From: Mycolicibacterium sp. ND9-15 | GTDB lineage: Bacteria; Actinomycetota; Actinomycetes; Mycobacteriales; Mycobacteriaceae | DNA length: 64,000 bases | Direction of reading: 5' to 3' | NCBI RefSeq assembly: GCF_035918395.1 | Contig: NZ_CP142362.1 | Location: 347,501-411,500 of the forward strand | In this document: in pieces, positions 9,066 to 19,700 of the stretch | Numbering within the stretch: the first letter of the stretch is position 1 | Layout: each line of letters begins with the position of its first letter | Translations under genes and position numbers: made by a program | The notes under the pieces: model-generated | Databases searched by the model: none | What the model saw: only the letters and a program-made list of their open reading frames with translations | Told to the model about the DNA's origin: nothing

Positions 9066-10753
9066 TGGTCGAGCACCCAGCGGTCCATGTTCCAGCCCGC
9101 GCCCCACCGGGTCGGGTTGCTGCTGACGGCGAACATCTTCTTCGACGTCAGCACCGTGCGCTGCTGCCGGTACAGGGGCAACGTCGGCATATCGGCCCAC
9201 AACACCGGGCCGCCCTCACCGAGCAGCCGGGCCATTTCCTTGGGGTCGTTGGTGATGGCCATCGTCGAGACGACCCGGTCGATCTGTGGATTGGAGTAGC
9301 GCGGCAGGTTGTTGCCGTTGCCCGTGTGGAACTGGTACGCGTCCATCGCCGACGACCCGGACGATCCGCTGCCCGCCGCACCGCCCGTGCTGGCGAGCAG
9401 CACATCGATCACGTTGTCACGCAACGACAATGGCCCAACGGCGTCGCCCGCCGCGTCCTGCACGGTGATGCCCGCGGGCGCACAGGCCTTCGCGATCGCG
9501 CCGACGGCGGCGGCCAGCCGCGCATTGGGACTCTGATAGCCGACGCGAACGGTCAACGGTCGCGCGTTGAGCGCGGCCCTGGCCGCGTCGGCGTTGGCGG
9601 CGACGAACTGCCCGGCTTCCGCGCCACCCTCGGACGCACTGTAGGCGTCCTGCGTCGCGGGGTTGAGCCGCGAATTGGCGATGGGCTGCTCGGCGTTGCG
9701 GGCAATCACGTCGCGCGGCGTGCACAGGGCCAGCGCGCGGCGCGCCGGCGGGGCGGCCATCGGGCCTCGCGGGGCGAAGATGAGCTGTTGGATGCCCGCC
9801 GACGGGGCGTCGGTCCGCACGAAGTCATCGGGCATGTTGAGGGTCCCCGACGATCCGGTGGCGATGTCGACGACGTCGTAGGAGCCCTGGTTGACGCGCT
9901 CCTGGATGTCGGCGCCGCGGGGCCACACGGTTACCGTCTCGGTGACGGGTTTGGCACCCCACCACTTGTCGTTGGCGACCAGCACGACCGCACCGTCGTC
10001 GGTCACCGCATCGAGTTTGTAGGGACCCGACGACGGGAACCTCTTCATGTCCAGGTCGGGTTTGAGCGTCCAGCCGGTGTTCCAGACCTGCGCTATGCGC
10101 TCCACCGCCGGGCCGTCGTTGTCCAAAATCGCTCTGGTGACCCCGCCGTCGCCCAGGCCCAGCTGATCGGCGATGACGTGCGACGGCATCAGCGACGTCG
10201 CGGAGAACAGCTGCCCGAAATCGACGAACCCGCGATCCGGGGCGAACGACACCCGCGCCTTCTTCTGCCCAGGCGTGCAGTCCACGGAGGCGATATCGCT
10301 GTAACCGCCACGATTGGCGGCGTCGAACGTAGGGAACCGGCCGGACTGCGACGCCCACGCCAACACGAGGTCGTCGCAGGTGATCGGCTTGCCGTCGGAA
10401 TAGACCGCGTTGGCGTTGACCTCGTAGTCGAGCACCAGGGGTTGCCTGCCGACGACGGAGATCGTTCCGAAGTCGTGATCGCCGACGATCTGCCCGTCGG
10501 GGCCGTGGTAGTTGAATCCGGTCAGCACCCGCGCGAACGCCTGCGGGCCGGCCGAAGCGGCGCCGGCGACGGTGTTGGTGTTGTAGGTGCTCAGCGTGCC
10601 GTCGACGGCGTAGTCGATGCTGTCGGCCGGGCTCGGCGTACACGCCGACGCCAGACCCGCGGCGAGCACCAGAGCGGCCGCCAGCACGCCGCAACGCCGT
10701 ATCGGATTCGATTCCCTCGCGGGCTGGGCGCCCGCCCGCTTGCGGGCCTCCAT
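9062..10753 (-). CDS. ABC transporter substrate-binding lipoprotein, family 5
   Basis: A 563-residue lipoprotein with the signal [17 protein letters not shown], lipidated at the Cys before TPSPADS. It has the solute-binding family 5 layout of peptide-type ABC importers ([34 protein letters not shown]). No permease or ATPase genes are adjacent, so its transporter must be encoded elsewhere or it works alone. It corresponds by position to Rv2585c. The gene starts six bases after the secF stop and its stop overlaps apt, so it probably belongs to the secDF-relA transcription unit. Confidence 0.88.
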   Translation of the reverse strand: MEARKRAGAQPARESNPIRRCGVLAAALVLAAGLASACTPSPADSIDYAVDGTLSTYNTNTVAGAASAGPQAFARVLTGFNYHGPDGQIVGDHDFGTISVVGRQPLVLDYEVNANAVYSDGKPITCDDLVLAWASQSGRFPTFDAANRGGYSDIASVDCTPGQKKARVSFAPDRGFVDFGQLFSATSLMPSHVIADQLGLGDGGVTRAILDNDGPAVERIAQVWNTGWTLKPDLDMKRFPSSGPYKLDAVTDDGAVVLVANDKWWGAKPVTETVTVWPRGADIQERVNQGSYDVVDIATGSSGTLNMPDDFVRTDAPSAGIQQLIFAPRGPMAAPPARRALALCTPRDVIARNAEQPIANSRLNPATQDAYSASEGGAEAGQFVAANADAARAALNARPLTVRVGYQSPNARLAAAVGAIAKACAPAGITVQDAAGDAVGPLSLRDNVIDVLLASTGGAAGSGSSGSSAMDAYQFHTGNGNNLPRYSNPQIDRVVSTMAITNDPKEMARLLGEGGPVLWADMPTLPLYRQQRTVLTSKKMFAVSSNPTRWGAGWNMDRWVLDQ

Positions 10754-10758
10754 CGTGC

Positions 10759-12039
10759 CTACCGCCGCCGGGTGCCGCGCTTACCCGACGGGCGTCCGGT
10801 CCGGCTGCTGGACGGCCGCAGCGGACGCGCACCAGGCGCAGGTTTGTCCGGGGGCGGCGCTGCGTCGGTCCGCGCGGCGGTATCGGCGCGCGCCGTGGCG
10901 GTGGCGGCGACGGTCTCCGGTTCGCCGCCGGTCGCTTCCTCTGCTTGAGCGGCTCTCGCTGCCGCCCCCTGGCGGCGGTTCATCACCCGGCGGGTGTGGT
11001 TGCGCACCAAGTCGGTGCGCTCTCGCAGCGACACCAACAGCGGAGTGGCGAAGAAGATGGACGAGTAGGTGCCTACGATGACGCCGACCAACTGCACCAG
11101 CGCCAGATCCATCAGCGTGCCCACACCCAGCAGCCACACCGCCACCACCATCAGAGCCACGATCGGCAGTACGGAGATCAGGCTGGTGTTGATGGACCGC
11201 ATGAAGGTCTGGTTCACCGCAAGGTTGGCCTGCTCGGCGAAGGTGCGCCGGGTGGTGTGTTCGAAGCCGTGGGTGTTCTCCTCCACCTTGTCGAACACAA
11301 TGACGGTGTCGTACAGCGAGAACCCGAGAATCGTGAGCAGGCCGATCACGGTCGCCGGGGTGACCTCGAACCCGACGATCGAGTACACGCCGGCCGTGAC
11401 CACGAGGTCGAACAACAGCGTCGCCATCGCCGCGATCGACATATAGCGCTCGTAGCGCAGCATGATGTAGAGCGTCGCCAGCACCACAAACACCACCAGG
11501 GCCATCAACGCCTTCTGGGTGATCTGGCCACCCCACGTCTCCGACACCGCGGAATCGCTGATGGCCTGCTCGCTCGGCTGCCCGTCCGAACCCTTCGGTT
11601 TGAACTCGTCGAACAGAGCGGTGCGCAGTTCTTCCGTCTCGTCGTTGGTCAATGTCTCGGAGCGGATCTGCACGGTGGCCGAGCCGCCGCTGCCGACGAC
11701 GACCACCGACTCCGGGCTCTTGCCCAGTGTCCTGCTGAAGACGTCCTCGACCTGCTGGGTGGTCACGGTGCCGGACTCGGTCGCGGTCGGCATCGACACC
11801 TTGGTGCCGCCTTCGAAGTCGATGCCGAAGGTGAAGCCGCGCAACAGCATGCTGGCCAGACACACGGCCACGATGAGACCGCTGACCGCGTACCACAGCT
11901 TGCGCTTACCGACGACCTCGAACGCACCCGTGCCGGTGTAGAGCCGGACGAAGAAGCCGTGCTGCGGCGCGGCAGACTCGAGGTCGGGCGCCTCCACTGC
12001 ACTGCTCTGCTGTTCATCCGATGAGTGCTTGGCCGCCAT
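10759..12039 (-). CDS. secF: Protein translocase subunit SecF
   Basis: A 426-residue membrane protein of the SecDF complex, which uses the proton gradient to pull exported proteins across the membrane. After a cytoplasmic N-terminus comes a first helix (YAVSGLIVAVCLASMLL), the conserved FGIDFEGGTKV, a periplasmic domain, and the SecF core helices with the TILGFSLYDTVIVFDKVEEN signature and RSINTSLISVLPIVALMVV. The C-terminal tail is basic and Pro/Ala-rich. It starts three bases after the secD stop, so the two are translated together. Confidence 0.96.
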   Translation of the reverse strand: MAAKHSSDEQQSSAVEAPDLESAAPQHGFFVRLYTGTGAFEVVGKRKLWYAVSGLIVAVCLASMLLRGFTFGIDFEGGTKVSMPTATESGTVTTQQVEDVFSRTLGKSPESVVVVGSGGSATVQIRSETLTNDETEELRTALFDEFKPKGSDGQPSEQAISDSAVSETWGGQITQKALMALVVFVVLATLYIMLRYERYMSIAAMATLLFDLVVTAGVYSIVGFEVTPATVIGLLTILGFSLYDTVIVFDKVEENTHGFEHTTRRTFAEQANLAVNQTFMRSINTSLISVLPIVALMVVAVWLLGVGTLMDLALVQLVGVIVGTYSSIFFATPLLVSLRERTDLVRNHTRRVMNRRQGAAARAAQAEEATGGEPETVAATATARADTAARTDAAPPPDKPAPGARPLRPSSSRTGRPSGKRGTRRR

Positions 12040-12042
12040 GTG

Positions 12043-13842
12043 TTATTCCCGTCCCATCGCGTGTGCGGCTGCTCGTCGCTCCCTGGCGATCTGTTGCACG
12101 GCACCGAGTCCGTTCAGCGAAGGCTTGGCCAGTGTTGGCGACTTCGACGCCAGATACACCAGCGGCCACGTCACCAGGAAGACCACGACGACGTCGAGAA
12201 TCGTGGTGAGACCCAACGTGAACGCGAAGCCCTTGACCTGGCCCACGGCGAGGATGTAAAGCACCACCGCGGCAAGGAGCGTCACCGCGTTGCCGGACAC
12301 GATCGTCTTGCGCGCCCTCGCCCAGCCGCGCGGCACGGCCGAGCGGAACGAACGACCCTCGCGGATCTCGTCTTTGATGCGTTCGAAGAACACCACGAAC
12401 GAGTCGGCCGTCATACCGATACCGATGATCAGACCCGCGATACCGGCGAGGTCGAGCGTGTAGCCGATCCATCTGCCGAGCAGCACGAGAATCGCGTAAA
12501 CCATTGCGCCGGAGGCGACCAGCGACAGCGCGGTCAGCACGCCCAACATCCGGTAGTAGAGCAGCGAGTACGCCAGCACCAGCGCCAACCCGACCGCGCC
12601 GGCGATCAAGCCCGCCCGAAGCGACGACAAACCCAATGTGGCCGAGACGGTTTCGGCCTCCGATGACTCGAACGACAGCGGCAGGGAGCCGTACTTCAAT
12701 ACGTTGGCCAGTTCGCGCGCGGTCTGCTGGGTGAAGTGGCCGCTGATCTGGGTGCGTCCGCCGGGGATCGCCTCCCGGATTTCGGGGGCGCTCATCACCT
12801 TCGAGTCGAGGACGAATGCGGTCTGGGTGCCGACGTTGGCGGCGGTGAAGTCCGCCCAGGTCTTCGCTCCCTCGCTCTTGAACTGGAGATCGACGACGTA
12901 TTCACCGCGCTGCTGGTCGAGGCCGGAGGTGGCGTTGTCGATCTGCTCACCGTTGATGATCGACTTGTCCAGCAGATACACCTCGGTGCCGTCGGCCGAG
13001 CAGGTGATCAGCGGAAGGTTCGGATCGTCGTTGCCGGCGAGGACGTCGTCCTCGTGGCAGCGGGTGGCTTGGAACTGCAGGGCCAAGATCTGGATCTGCT
13101 GGTCGGTGCTCTGTCGCAACTGCTTTTCGTCGGCGATGCGTTGCGCCAGCGGGATGTCCTCGAGCGAGGGGGGCTTGGCCGGCGCCGGCGGTGGCGCGGG
13201 CTCGCCGGGGGTGGGCGGCGCAGGAGTGGGAGGGGGCTCCGGCGCCGGTTGCGCGGGCGGTTCCTGCGGATAGGGGCGCGGCTGCGCGGCCGGCGGCACG
13301 ACCGGTTCCGCGGGCGGTTGCTCACCGGCGGGCGGGGCGGGTGGCTGATCGGCGCCCGGCATTCCGGGCATCATCGGGGTGCCCGGCGGCATTCCGGGCA
13401 TGGGGCCGCCCGGTGGCATTCCGGGCGGTCCCGCTGCCGGTGGTTGTTCACCCGGCGCCTCGGCGGGCATGACGTGCACGACCGGCCGGATGTAGAGCCG
13501 CGCCGTCTGGCCCAGGTTGCGGGCCTCGCTGCTCTCGCTGCCAGGCACCGTGATGACAAGGTTGCTGCCGTCGATGATCACTTCGGAACCGGATACCCCG
13601 AGCCCGTTGACTCGGTCGTTGATGATCTGCTGTGCCTGGTTCAAGGCGTCGCGGGTGGGCGGCGACCCATCGGGGGTGCGTGCGGTCAGGGTGACGCGGG
13701 TGCCGCCCTGCAGATCAATACCGAGTTTGGGCTCGGGCTTCTTGTCTCCGGTCAGAAAGACCAGACAGTAGGCGCCGACCAGCAACGCCATGAACAGCAA
13801 CAGGTAGCGGGCAGGACGCACCGGCGTCGAAGACGATGCCAC
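12043..13842 (-). CDS. secD: Protein translocase subunit SecD
   Basis: A 599-residue partner of SecF. The N-terminal helix ([19 protein letters not shown]) is followed by [13 protein letters not shown] and a periplasmic P1 domain, then the C-terminal helices with [21 protein letters not shown] Pro/Gly/Met-rich insert at about residues 135-235, with many PPG, PGM and PAP runs, interrupts the periplasmic region; similar inserts occur in other mycobacterial SecD proteins. The start is a GTG at 13842 with a purine-rich stretch (GAGGAG) rather far upstream. yajC lies 67 bp upstream on the same strand. Confidence 0.96.
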   Translation of the reverse strand: MASSSTPVRPARYLLLFMALLVGAYCLVFLTGDKKPEPKLGIDLQGGTRVTLTARTPDGSPPTRDALNQAQQIINDRVNGLGVSGSEVIIDGSNLVITVPGSESSEARNLGQTARLYIRPVVHVMPAEAPGEQPPAAGPPGMPPGGPMPGMPPGTPMMPGMPGADQPPAPPAGEQPPAEPVVPPAAQPRPYPQEPPAQPAPEPPPTPAPPTPGEPAPPPAPAKPPSLEDIPLAQRIADEKQLRQSTDQQIQILALQFQATRCHEDDVLAGNDDPNLPLITCSADGTEVYLLDKSIINGEQIDNATSGLDQQRGEYVVDLQFKSEGAKTWADFTAANVGTQTAFVLDSKVMSAPEIREAIPGGRTQISGHFTQQTARELANVLKYGSLPLSFESSEAETVSATLGLSSLRAGLIAGAVGLALVLAYSLLYYRMLGVLTALSLVASGAMVYAILVLLGRWIGYTLDLAGIAGLIIGIGMTADSFVVFFERIKDEIREGRSFRSAVPRGWARARKTIVSGNAVTLLAAVVLYILAVGQVKGFAFTLGLTTILDVVVVFLVTWPLVYLASKSPTLAKPSLNGLGAVQQIARERRAAAHAMGRE

Positions 13843-13908
13843 GTTTTGTCAGGTCTCCTCGAGATCAGTTCGTCAGCACCGCAAAGAGTACGGGCTCTAG
13901 CTGAGATC

Positions 13909-14241
13909 TCAGCCGTCAGTCTTGGTGGTCGGGCTTTCGGTGAGCTCGGTGGCGGTCGACTCGGGCTCGACATCGTCGAACTCGTCGTCGGTGATGCGGT
14001 CGCGCACCGCGAGCTTCATCCAGGTAGTGATGACGCCCGGCGCGATCTCGAGCTCGACATCGTCGTCCGCGATGCCGGTGATGGTTCCGACGAGACCCGA
14101 GGTGGTGTGCACGCGGTCGCCGATCTGAAGCGAATTGTGCAGGTCAATGGTGGCTTGCATCGCTTTCTTCTGGCGCCGCGACGCGAAGAACATGAACGCG
14201 CCCAGCACGATGAGGAGGGGAAGGAAGACGACGAGATCCAT
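13909..14241 (-). CDS. yajC: Preprotein translocase subunit YajC
   Basis: A 110-residue protein with one N-terminal membrane helix (LVVFLPLLIVLGAFMFFA) followed by RRQKKAM and the YajC core (LQIGDRVHTTSGLVGTI). YajC is an accessory subunit of the SecDF translocase. The C-terminal tail is acidic. The ATG at 14241 is the first start that gives the canonical short N-terminus. It leads the yajC-secD-secF-lipoprotein-apt-relA run. Upstream, the usual gabT neighbour of M. tuberculosis is absent and a decayed aldehyde dehydrogenase and an IS element are found instead. Confidence 0.94.
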   Translation of the reverse strand: MDLVVFLPLLIVLGAFMFFASRRQKKAMQATIDLHNSLQIGDRVHTTSGLVGTITGIADDDVELEIAPGVITTWMKLAVRDRITDDEFDDVEPESTATELTESPTTKTDG

Positions 14242-14469
14242 GGCAACAAAGTCTTTCGTTAGTTCTTGTGGTCGCGGCGCAGCGACGGTCGGGCCGCGCC
14301 CATAAGTGACCAGTGTGCCATTGCGAGCGGCCAGGGCGATGAGCCCACCGAGATCAAGGCCCGAATCAGCGCGGCTCACGGTGCGGCGTCACGGCCCGGT
14401 GTTGTCCAGCGCCACGGATTCCGTCGCAGCTATCCGTGATGGCTAAGAATCACGCCACAGTGCGCCTGC

Positions 14470-14709
14470 GTTATCAACCGAATCGGTGCTGTTCCGGCCC
14501 CGTGAGCCCAACCGCGTCACCACGGCTGAAGAGGTCCCGCCAATGGTCGACCAGATCCATTCTTCGCCGGCGCCGCACGGGTGCTGGAGGGGAACTCGGC
14601 CAGGATGCCGCATCGCGGGTTCAAGTCGTCGGGCCACGGCAAGGACCTGTCGATGTACGGGTTCGAGGACTACACCCGCATCAAGCACGTCATGGCGTAC
14701 ACGGGGTAA
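14470..14709 (+). pseudogene. Aldehyde dehydrogenase remnant (frameshifted, internally deleted)
   Basis: A frame ending at the TAA 14707-14709 encodes MPHRGFKSSGHGKDLSMYG followed by FEDYTRIKHVM, the C-terminal end of gamma-aminobutyraldehyde/betaine-type aldehyde dehydrogenases. Directly upstream in the same frame is FFAGAARVLEG, which belongs to the first third of such enzymes. So most of the catalytic domain, including the active-site Cys and Glu, has been deleted. Further upstream the sense continues in another frame (VTTAEEVPPMVDQI), showing a one-base deletion near 14560. The true left limit is unclear. The gene once ran toward the terminator hairpin now split by the IS element. Confidence 0.75.
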
Positions 14710-14734
14710 CTACGTGCGATCTGTGGAGTGTTAG

Positions 14735-14749
14735 CGGCGCTGACCGCCG
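14735..14749 (+). repeat. Target-site duplication, left copy
   Basis: CGGCGCTGACCGCCG, identical to 16078-16092 on the other side of the IS element. A 15-bp duplication is within the range known for IS481-family insertions. Confidence 0.9.
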
Positions 14750-16077
14750 TGTGGTGTCTCGGGACATCGTTGACACTTATGTCTCGGGACATCGCTGACA
14801 CTCATGATGCCGGTTTGGGCTCGCGGGTGCGATAGGTGCGGGTGGTCTTGTCGATGGACTGGTAGTTGCGTGTGGGATCGGCAGTGAGAGTGCGCACGAG
14901 TCGGTTGCCGCTGAAGATGGTGATGTGCTCGCCGTCGCGGATGACATCGCAGTCGTGGCCGGCCCAGCGCAGCCCGACGTTGACCTTGTAGGGCGCGACG
15001 AACACGTGTCCCGACTTCTCTCCGACGGTGCGGCGGCTGACGAACACCGGTGCGGGCAGTGGACGCTCGGCGGGGCGGGCCATGACGGTGGCGCTGAATG
15101 CCTCGGCCGGGGTGGCGCCACGTAGCGCGCGGTGCGGCCGTTGGTGGTTGTAATAGGTGCGGAACTGCTCGAGCAGGGCGTTGAGTTCCTCGACAGTAGC
15201 CGCCGGATCGCGGGCAGACAGCCACTTCTTCAGCGTCTGCCAGAACCGCTCGATCTTGCCGCAGGTCTGCGGGTGAAACGGCGTCGAGTTGATGGTCCGC
15301 ACCCCGAGAGCGCGCAGATTGACCTCGAAAGCTGATTCATGCGCGTGGAACCGGCCAGTGTAGACGATTCCGTTGTCCGACAACGACATCGATGGTATCC
15401 CGCACTCGTCGATGCCTGCCAGCATCACCTCCCAGACAAGCTCGGCGTCCGCGTCACCGGCGCCCGCGCGCAAACCCACCACATACCGGGAGTGGTCGTC
15501 GAGACTGCCCGCGATGCCCACCGCGCTGCCGTCGGCCAGCGTCCATCCGGTCCAATCGGACTGCCAACACTCGTTGGGCCGATCGAAGCAAAACCGTTTG
15601 GTCGCCGACTTCGGCCGCTTCTGTGGCTGCGGGACGATCGCCCCGCGACGGGTCAAGATCTGCCACACCGTCGACACTGACGGCACCGCGATACCCTCGC
15701 GCTGCAACGACCACACGATCGACTGTGCACCGTGATCGCGGCCATCCTCGATCAACTGCTTACGCCGCAACACGATCAGGTCTTCCACCTCGACCGGGGT
15801 CTGCCCCGGCGAAGTCAGCGGACGCCGCGACCGATCCTGCAGACCCTCGATCCCACCGTCACGGAAACGCTTGCGGAACTTGTAATACGTCTGTCGACTG
15901 ATCGCGCTGTCCCGGCAGAACTGCGCCACGTTGTCGACCTGGCCGGCCAACGCCGAAGCCATCCGAATGTCCATCGCCGTCACCTTCTGAGCCATGAGCC
16001 ATCCTGGCCCAGGCCCTACTCAAGTGTCAGCGATGTCCCGAGACATACAACTGTCAGCGATGTCCCCGAACAGAACA
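14750..16077 (-). mobile_element. IS481-family insertion sequence
   Basis: A 1,328-bp element bounded by TGT...ACA ends and a perfect 15-bp direct repeat of the target. Each end carries two copies of a 21-bp motif (TGTCTCGGGACATCG...GACA) in inverted orientation: 14755-14775 and 14780-14800 on the left, 16025-16045 and 16052-16072 on the right. One intact transposase gene fills the interior on the minus strand and its stop codon almost touches the left inner motif. The intact ends, duplication and reading frame suggest a recent insertion. Confidence 0.93.
14802..15995 (-). CDS. IS481-family transposase
   Basis: A 397-residue DDE transposase. The N-terminus has a helix-turn-helix (NVAQFCRDSAISRQTYYKFR) followed by a second recognition segment. 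The catalytic rve domain shows the first Asp in WQSDWTGW, the second in SLSDNGIVYTG, and the Glu in GKIERFWQTLKKWL. This is followed by TYYNHQRPHRALRGATPAEAF, typical of IS481/IS3-like enzymes. A beta-rich C-terminal domain of about 90 residues follows (VAPYKVNVG, ITIFSGNRLVRTL). It is complete and apparently functional. Confidence 0.95.
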   Translation of the reverse strand: MAQKVTAMDIRMASALAGQVDNVAQFCRDSAISRQTYYKFRKRFRDGGIEGLQDRSRRPLTSPGQTPVEVEDLIVLRRKQLIEDGRDHGAQSIVWSLQREGIAVPSVSTVWQILTRRGAIVPQPQKRPKSATKRFCFDRPNECWQSDWTGWTLADGSAVGIAGSLDDHSRYVVGLRAGAGDADAELVWEVMLAGIDECGIPSMSLSDNGIVYTGRFHAHESAFEVNLRALGVRTINSTPFHPQTCGKIERFWQTLKKWLSARDPAATVEELNALLEQFRTYYNHQRPHRALRGATPAEAFSATVMARPAERPLPAPVFVSRRTVGEKSGHVFVAPYKVNVGLRWAGHDCDVIRDGEHITIFSGNRLVRTLTADPTRNYQSIDKTTRTYRTREPKPAS

Positions 16078-16092
16078 CGGCGCTGACCGCCG
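16078..16092 (+). repeat. Target-site duplication, right copy
   Basis: The same 15 bases as 14735-14749. Together with 16093-16111 it forms the right arm of the disrupted hairpin that follows the P450-like gene. Confidence 0.9.
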
Positions 16093-16111
16093 GTGCGACT
16101 CCACAAATCGC

Positions 16112-16423
16112 TCAGGCGACGGGAGTGTTGGTCACCAGCGTGGCGACGAAGCGGTGAATGTCGTCGACGGTCAGTTCGGCCCCGCCGACCTCGAGGTCGA
16201 TCAGGTGAGACAACAGGTCCTCGGTGGGCTTGCAGCAACGCTCGGCGATCATGACATCAACGTATTGGTACAGCGTCTCCTCGTCTCGCGGCGTCATCGG
16301 ACCGGCGGCCCATCGGGCGAACATCGGCCAATCCTGTTCCGGGAAGCCGAACGCTTCACACAACGCGGCGGCCGAACATTGGCGCGCCACAATCGAATCG
16401 GTGATGTTAGGCCTGTCGGGCAT
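16112..16423 (-). CDS. Small cytochrome P450-derived protein lacking the haem region
   Basis: A 103-residue protein starting MPDRPNITDSIVARQCSAA. The segment LCEAFGFPEQDWPMFARWA and the following CKPTEDLLSHLIDLEVGG and ELTVDDIHRFVATLVTN correspond to the D- to I-helix region of actinobacterial cytochromes P450. The protein stops inside the I-helix, so it lacks the ExxR motif and the haem-ligating Cys. Yet it has a strong Shine-Dalgarno (AGGAGG six bases before the ATG at 16423) and no internal stop. It may be a stand-alone regulatory or scavenger protein, or a truncated gene with its start preserved. It ends directly at the hairpin invaded by the IS element. Confidence 0.6.
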   Translation of the reverse strand: MPDRPNITDSIVARQCSAAALCEAFGFPEQDWPMFARWAAGPMTPRDEETLYQYVDVMIAERCCKPTEDLLSHLIDLEVGGAELTVDDIHRFVATLVTNTPVA

Positions 16424-16732
16424 GGTCGGCCTCCTGAGAAATCGTGATACGTCGACTATCGGACGCCGCCGAGCACGGAACATCGGCCAGACGGCGTACT
16501 TCGCATGAGATTAGATAGCCAGGCTAGCTTCGGTGCGGGGCACGGTCAGTCATGCAGGTCACAGCGACGCGGTGAAACTCGTCGCATCAGCAACGGCTGG
16601 AGACCCACGTCACCTGCCAGCGAGCTCGGCGCCAGGGACATTCGGTCGACATGCGCCAAATGGCGGATGTTTCGCCGATATCGATCGCCCCATGCTGGCA
16701 CGATGAGCACAGCTGAGTCGAGCGAGGTTGCC

Positions 16733-19700
16733 ATGGCCGAGCTGCTTCCGACCGGAACGGTCACGCTGTTGCTCGCCGACGTCGAGGGCTCGACCCGGCT
16801 TTGGGAAACCCGGTCCGCTGCGATGACGGAAGCCATTGCCGATCTCAACAACACCGTCGATGCCCGCGTCGCGGAATATCACGGGATCCGACCGGTCGAA
16901 CAGGGCGAGGGTGACAGCTTCGTGGTCGCGTTCACCCACGCGCGCGATGCGGTGCAATGCGCCCTCGCGCTGCAGGGGGCGGATCTGGGCCTCGTCAAAC
17001 TGCGCATCGGAGTACACACCGGTGATGTCCAACTCCGCGACGAGGGCAACTACGCCGGACGCACCATCAACAAGACCGCTCGCCTACGCGACCTCGCCCA
17101 CGGCGGCCAAACCGTGATGTCCGCCGTGACTGCAGAACTGGTCGAGGACGGCCTGCCGAACGGCGCCTGGCTGACCGACCTCGGCAGCCACCCGCTACGC
17201 GACCTGCCCAAGCCGGTTCACGTCATTCAGCTGTGTCACAGCGATTTGACGAACGAGTTCGCTCCCCTTCGTGCCCCGTCAAATGTTGGTACACAACACC
17301 TCCCGACACCGTTGACGACCTTCATCGGCCGCGAGGCGCAGATCGCCGACCTCCGCTCCATCCTCGCCGGCAACCGACTGGTCACCCTGACCGGCACCGG
17401 GGGCGCGGGCAAGACGCGCCTCGCCATCGAGATAGCGGCAAAGGTTTCGCCGCATTTCCGCGACGGCGGCTGGTATGTCGACCTCGCACCGATAACTCAT
17501 CCCGAAGTGGTTCCCGTTGCAGTCGCGCGCGCCCTCGGATTGCCTGACCAGCCGGGCCGCTCGATCAGCGACACGCTGCAGGCCCACATCCGTGACCGCC
17601 ACCTGCTGTTGGTGCTCGACAACTGCGAACATCTGCTGGAGCCCTGCGCCACGCTCGTCAGCGAGATTCTGGCCGGGTGTTCGAGTGTGACGGTTCTGGC
17701 GACCAGTCGCGAGCCACTACTGGTTCCCGGTGAATTGAACTGGAGTGTGCCGTCGTTATCGCTCGCCGATGAGGCCGTCGAGTTGTTCGCCGATCGAGCA
17801 CATCGAGCTCGGCCGGACTTCATTGTCGGCGAGGACAATTCCGCGATCGTAACCGAGATCTGTCGTCGCTTGGACGGTATGCCGTTGGCGATCGAACTGG
17901 CGGCGGCGCGGGTGCGGGCGTTGTCGGTCAAGGAGATCGCCGACAGCTTGCACGACCGATTCCGGTTGCTGACCGGCGGGGCCCGCACGGCGGTGCGACG
18001 ACAGCAGACTCTACGTGCTTCGGTGGACTGGTCTCATGCGCTGTTGACCGAACCGGAGCGCGTGCTGTTCCGACGGTTGGCGGTGTTCATGGGCGGGTTC
18101 GACCTCCCCGCGGCGCAAGCGGTCGCGGTGGCTACGGCGGTGGAGCGCTTCCAGGTACTCGACCAGTTGAGCCTGCTCGTCGACAAGTCGCTCGTCGTGG
18201 CCGAGAATGCGAGCGGTCCAACCCGATACCGACTTCTCGAGACCGTTCGACAGTTCGCGCTCGAGAAGCTGAGCGAGTCCGGCGAAGCGGACACTGTACG
18301 GAGTCGGCACTGTGCCTATTTCACATCGCTCGCGCGCCGCTTGGACACGGCCGCACGCGACGACTACGAGCAACTCATCGAACAAGCCGAACTCGAGATC
18401 GACAACCTGCGGTCGGCGTTCACCTGGTGTCACGAGTACGGCGATATCACCGGAACCGTCGAATTGGCGTCGTCATTGCAGCCGCTGTGGCTGGCCCGCG
18501 GTCGCTTCGTCGAGGGTCTCGCCTGGCTCGCGTCCGCGCTGACGAATCGCGATGGCGACCAATCGAGATGCCCCGCCAGGGTGCGTGCGCTCGCCCTCGC
18601 CGACACGGCGGCGTTGAACTCTTGGGTTGATATCAGTGCCAGCCTCGACCAAGCGATTGAGGCGCTGGAGATCGCACGCGCTGAAGAGGATCCAGCGCTG
18701 ACGACCCGAGCGCTCACCGCATGTGCCTGCATCACGGCCCACGATCCTGAGCTGTCGCGACCGTATTTCGACGAGGCGATCGGAATGGCTCGCGCACTGG
18801 GCGATTCGTGGCGGCTGAGCCAGATCCTCAGCCGTCAGGCTTATGGCGAGTTCATGGTGGGCGACCTCCCTTCGATCCAACCGGTTGCAACGGAAGGGCG
18901 CGACATCGCCGAGGCGATCGGGGACCGCTTCAACGCGCGGCAGTGCCGCTGGGTCCTGTTGAACATGCAGGCTCTTCGCGGGGATCTGGTGGGCGCCCTT
19001 GCGCAGAACTCGCAATTCATCGCCGAGGCCACTGCTGTGCACGATCCGGTGAACATCGCGATCGGTTTGATGAACGAGACGACCCTGCGCGCCTGGAACG
19101 GCGACTGCTCCGGTGCACGTTCGGCAGGCAGAGCGGCCATTCAAGCCTGCGCTGATATCGGTGGGGTGTTCGACCAGGGCGCCTACGTCATGTTCGCTAT
19201 GGCGTGCCTGGCAGACGGGGATTGCGAAACGGCGTGGCAGGCAGCGCAAGACGGACTCACCGCCCCGATCAATCCGCCGGCAGCGATGACCAACAGGGCG
19301 TTCCTGGCCCAGATTGCCATGGTGTCAGGCGAGTCGGCCACCGCGCTTCGGTGGCTGGACGAGGCGGTGCCCGCCGTGAAGGGCTGGTGGCTGTCGACCG
19401 CACTGACCACGCGCGCCCGCGTCCATCTCACGCTGGACAACCTCATCCAGGCCGAGGCCGACGCCTACGCGGCGCTCACACTTGCCGTGACTGTCGACGG
19501 GCGACTCACCATCCCCGACATACTCGAATGCATCGCCGGTCTAGCCTGTCGCGCGGATCGCCACCGTGACGCAGCGCGGCTCTTCGGCGCGGCGGATGGC
19601 GCGCGCCGGCGAATGTGCATGGTCCGGTTCAAGGCCTTCGATCCCGAGCACGAGGCTTTCGTTGATGGGCTGCGAAATACGATGGGCGATGACGACTTCG

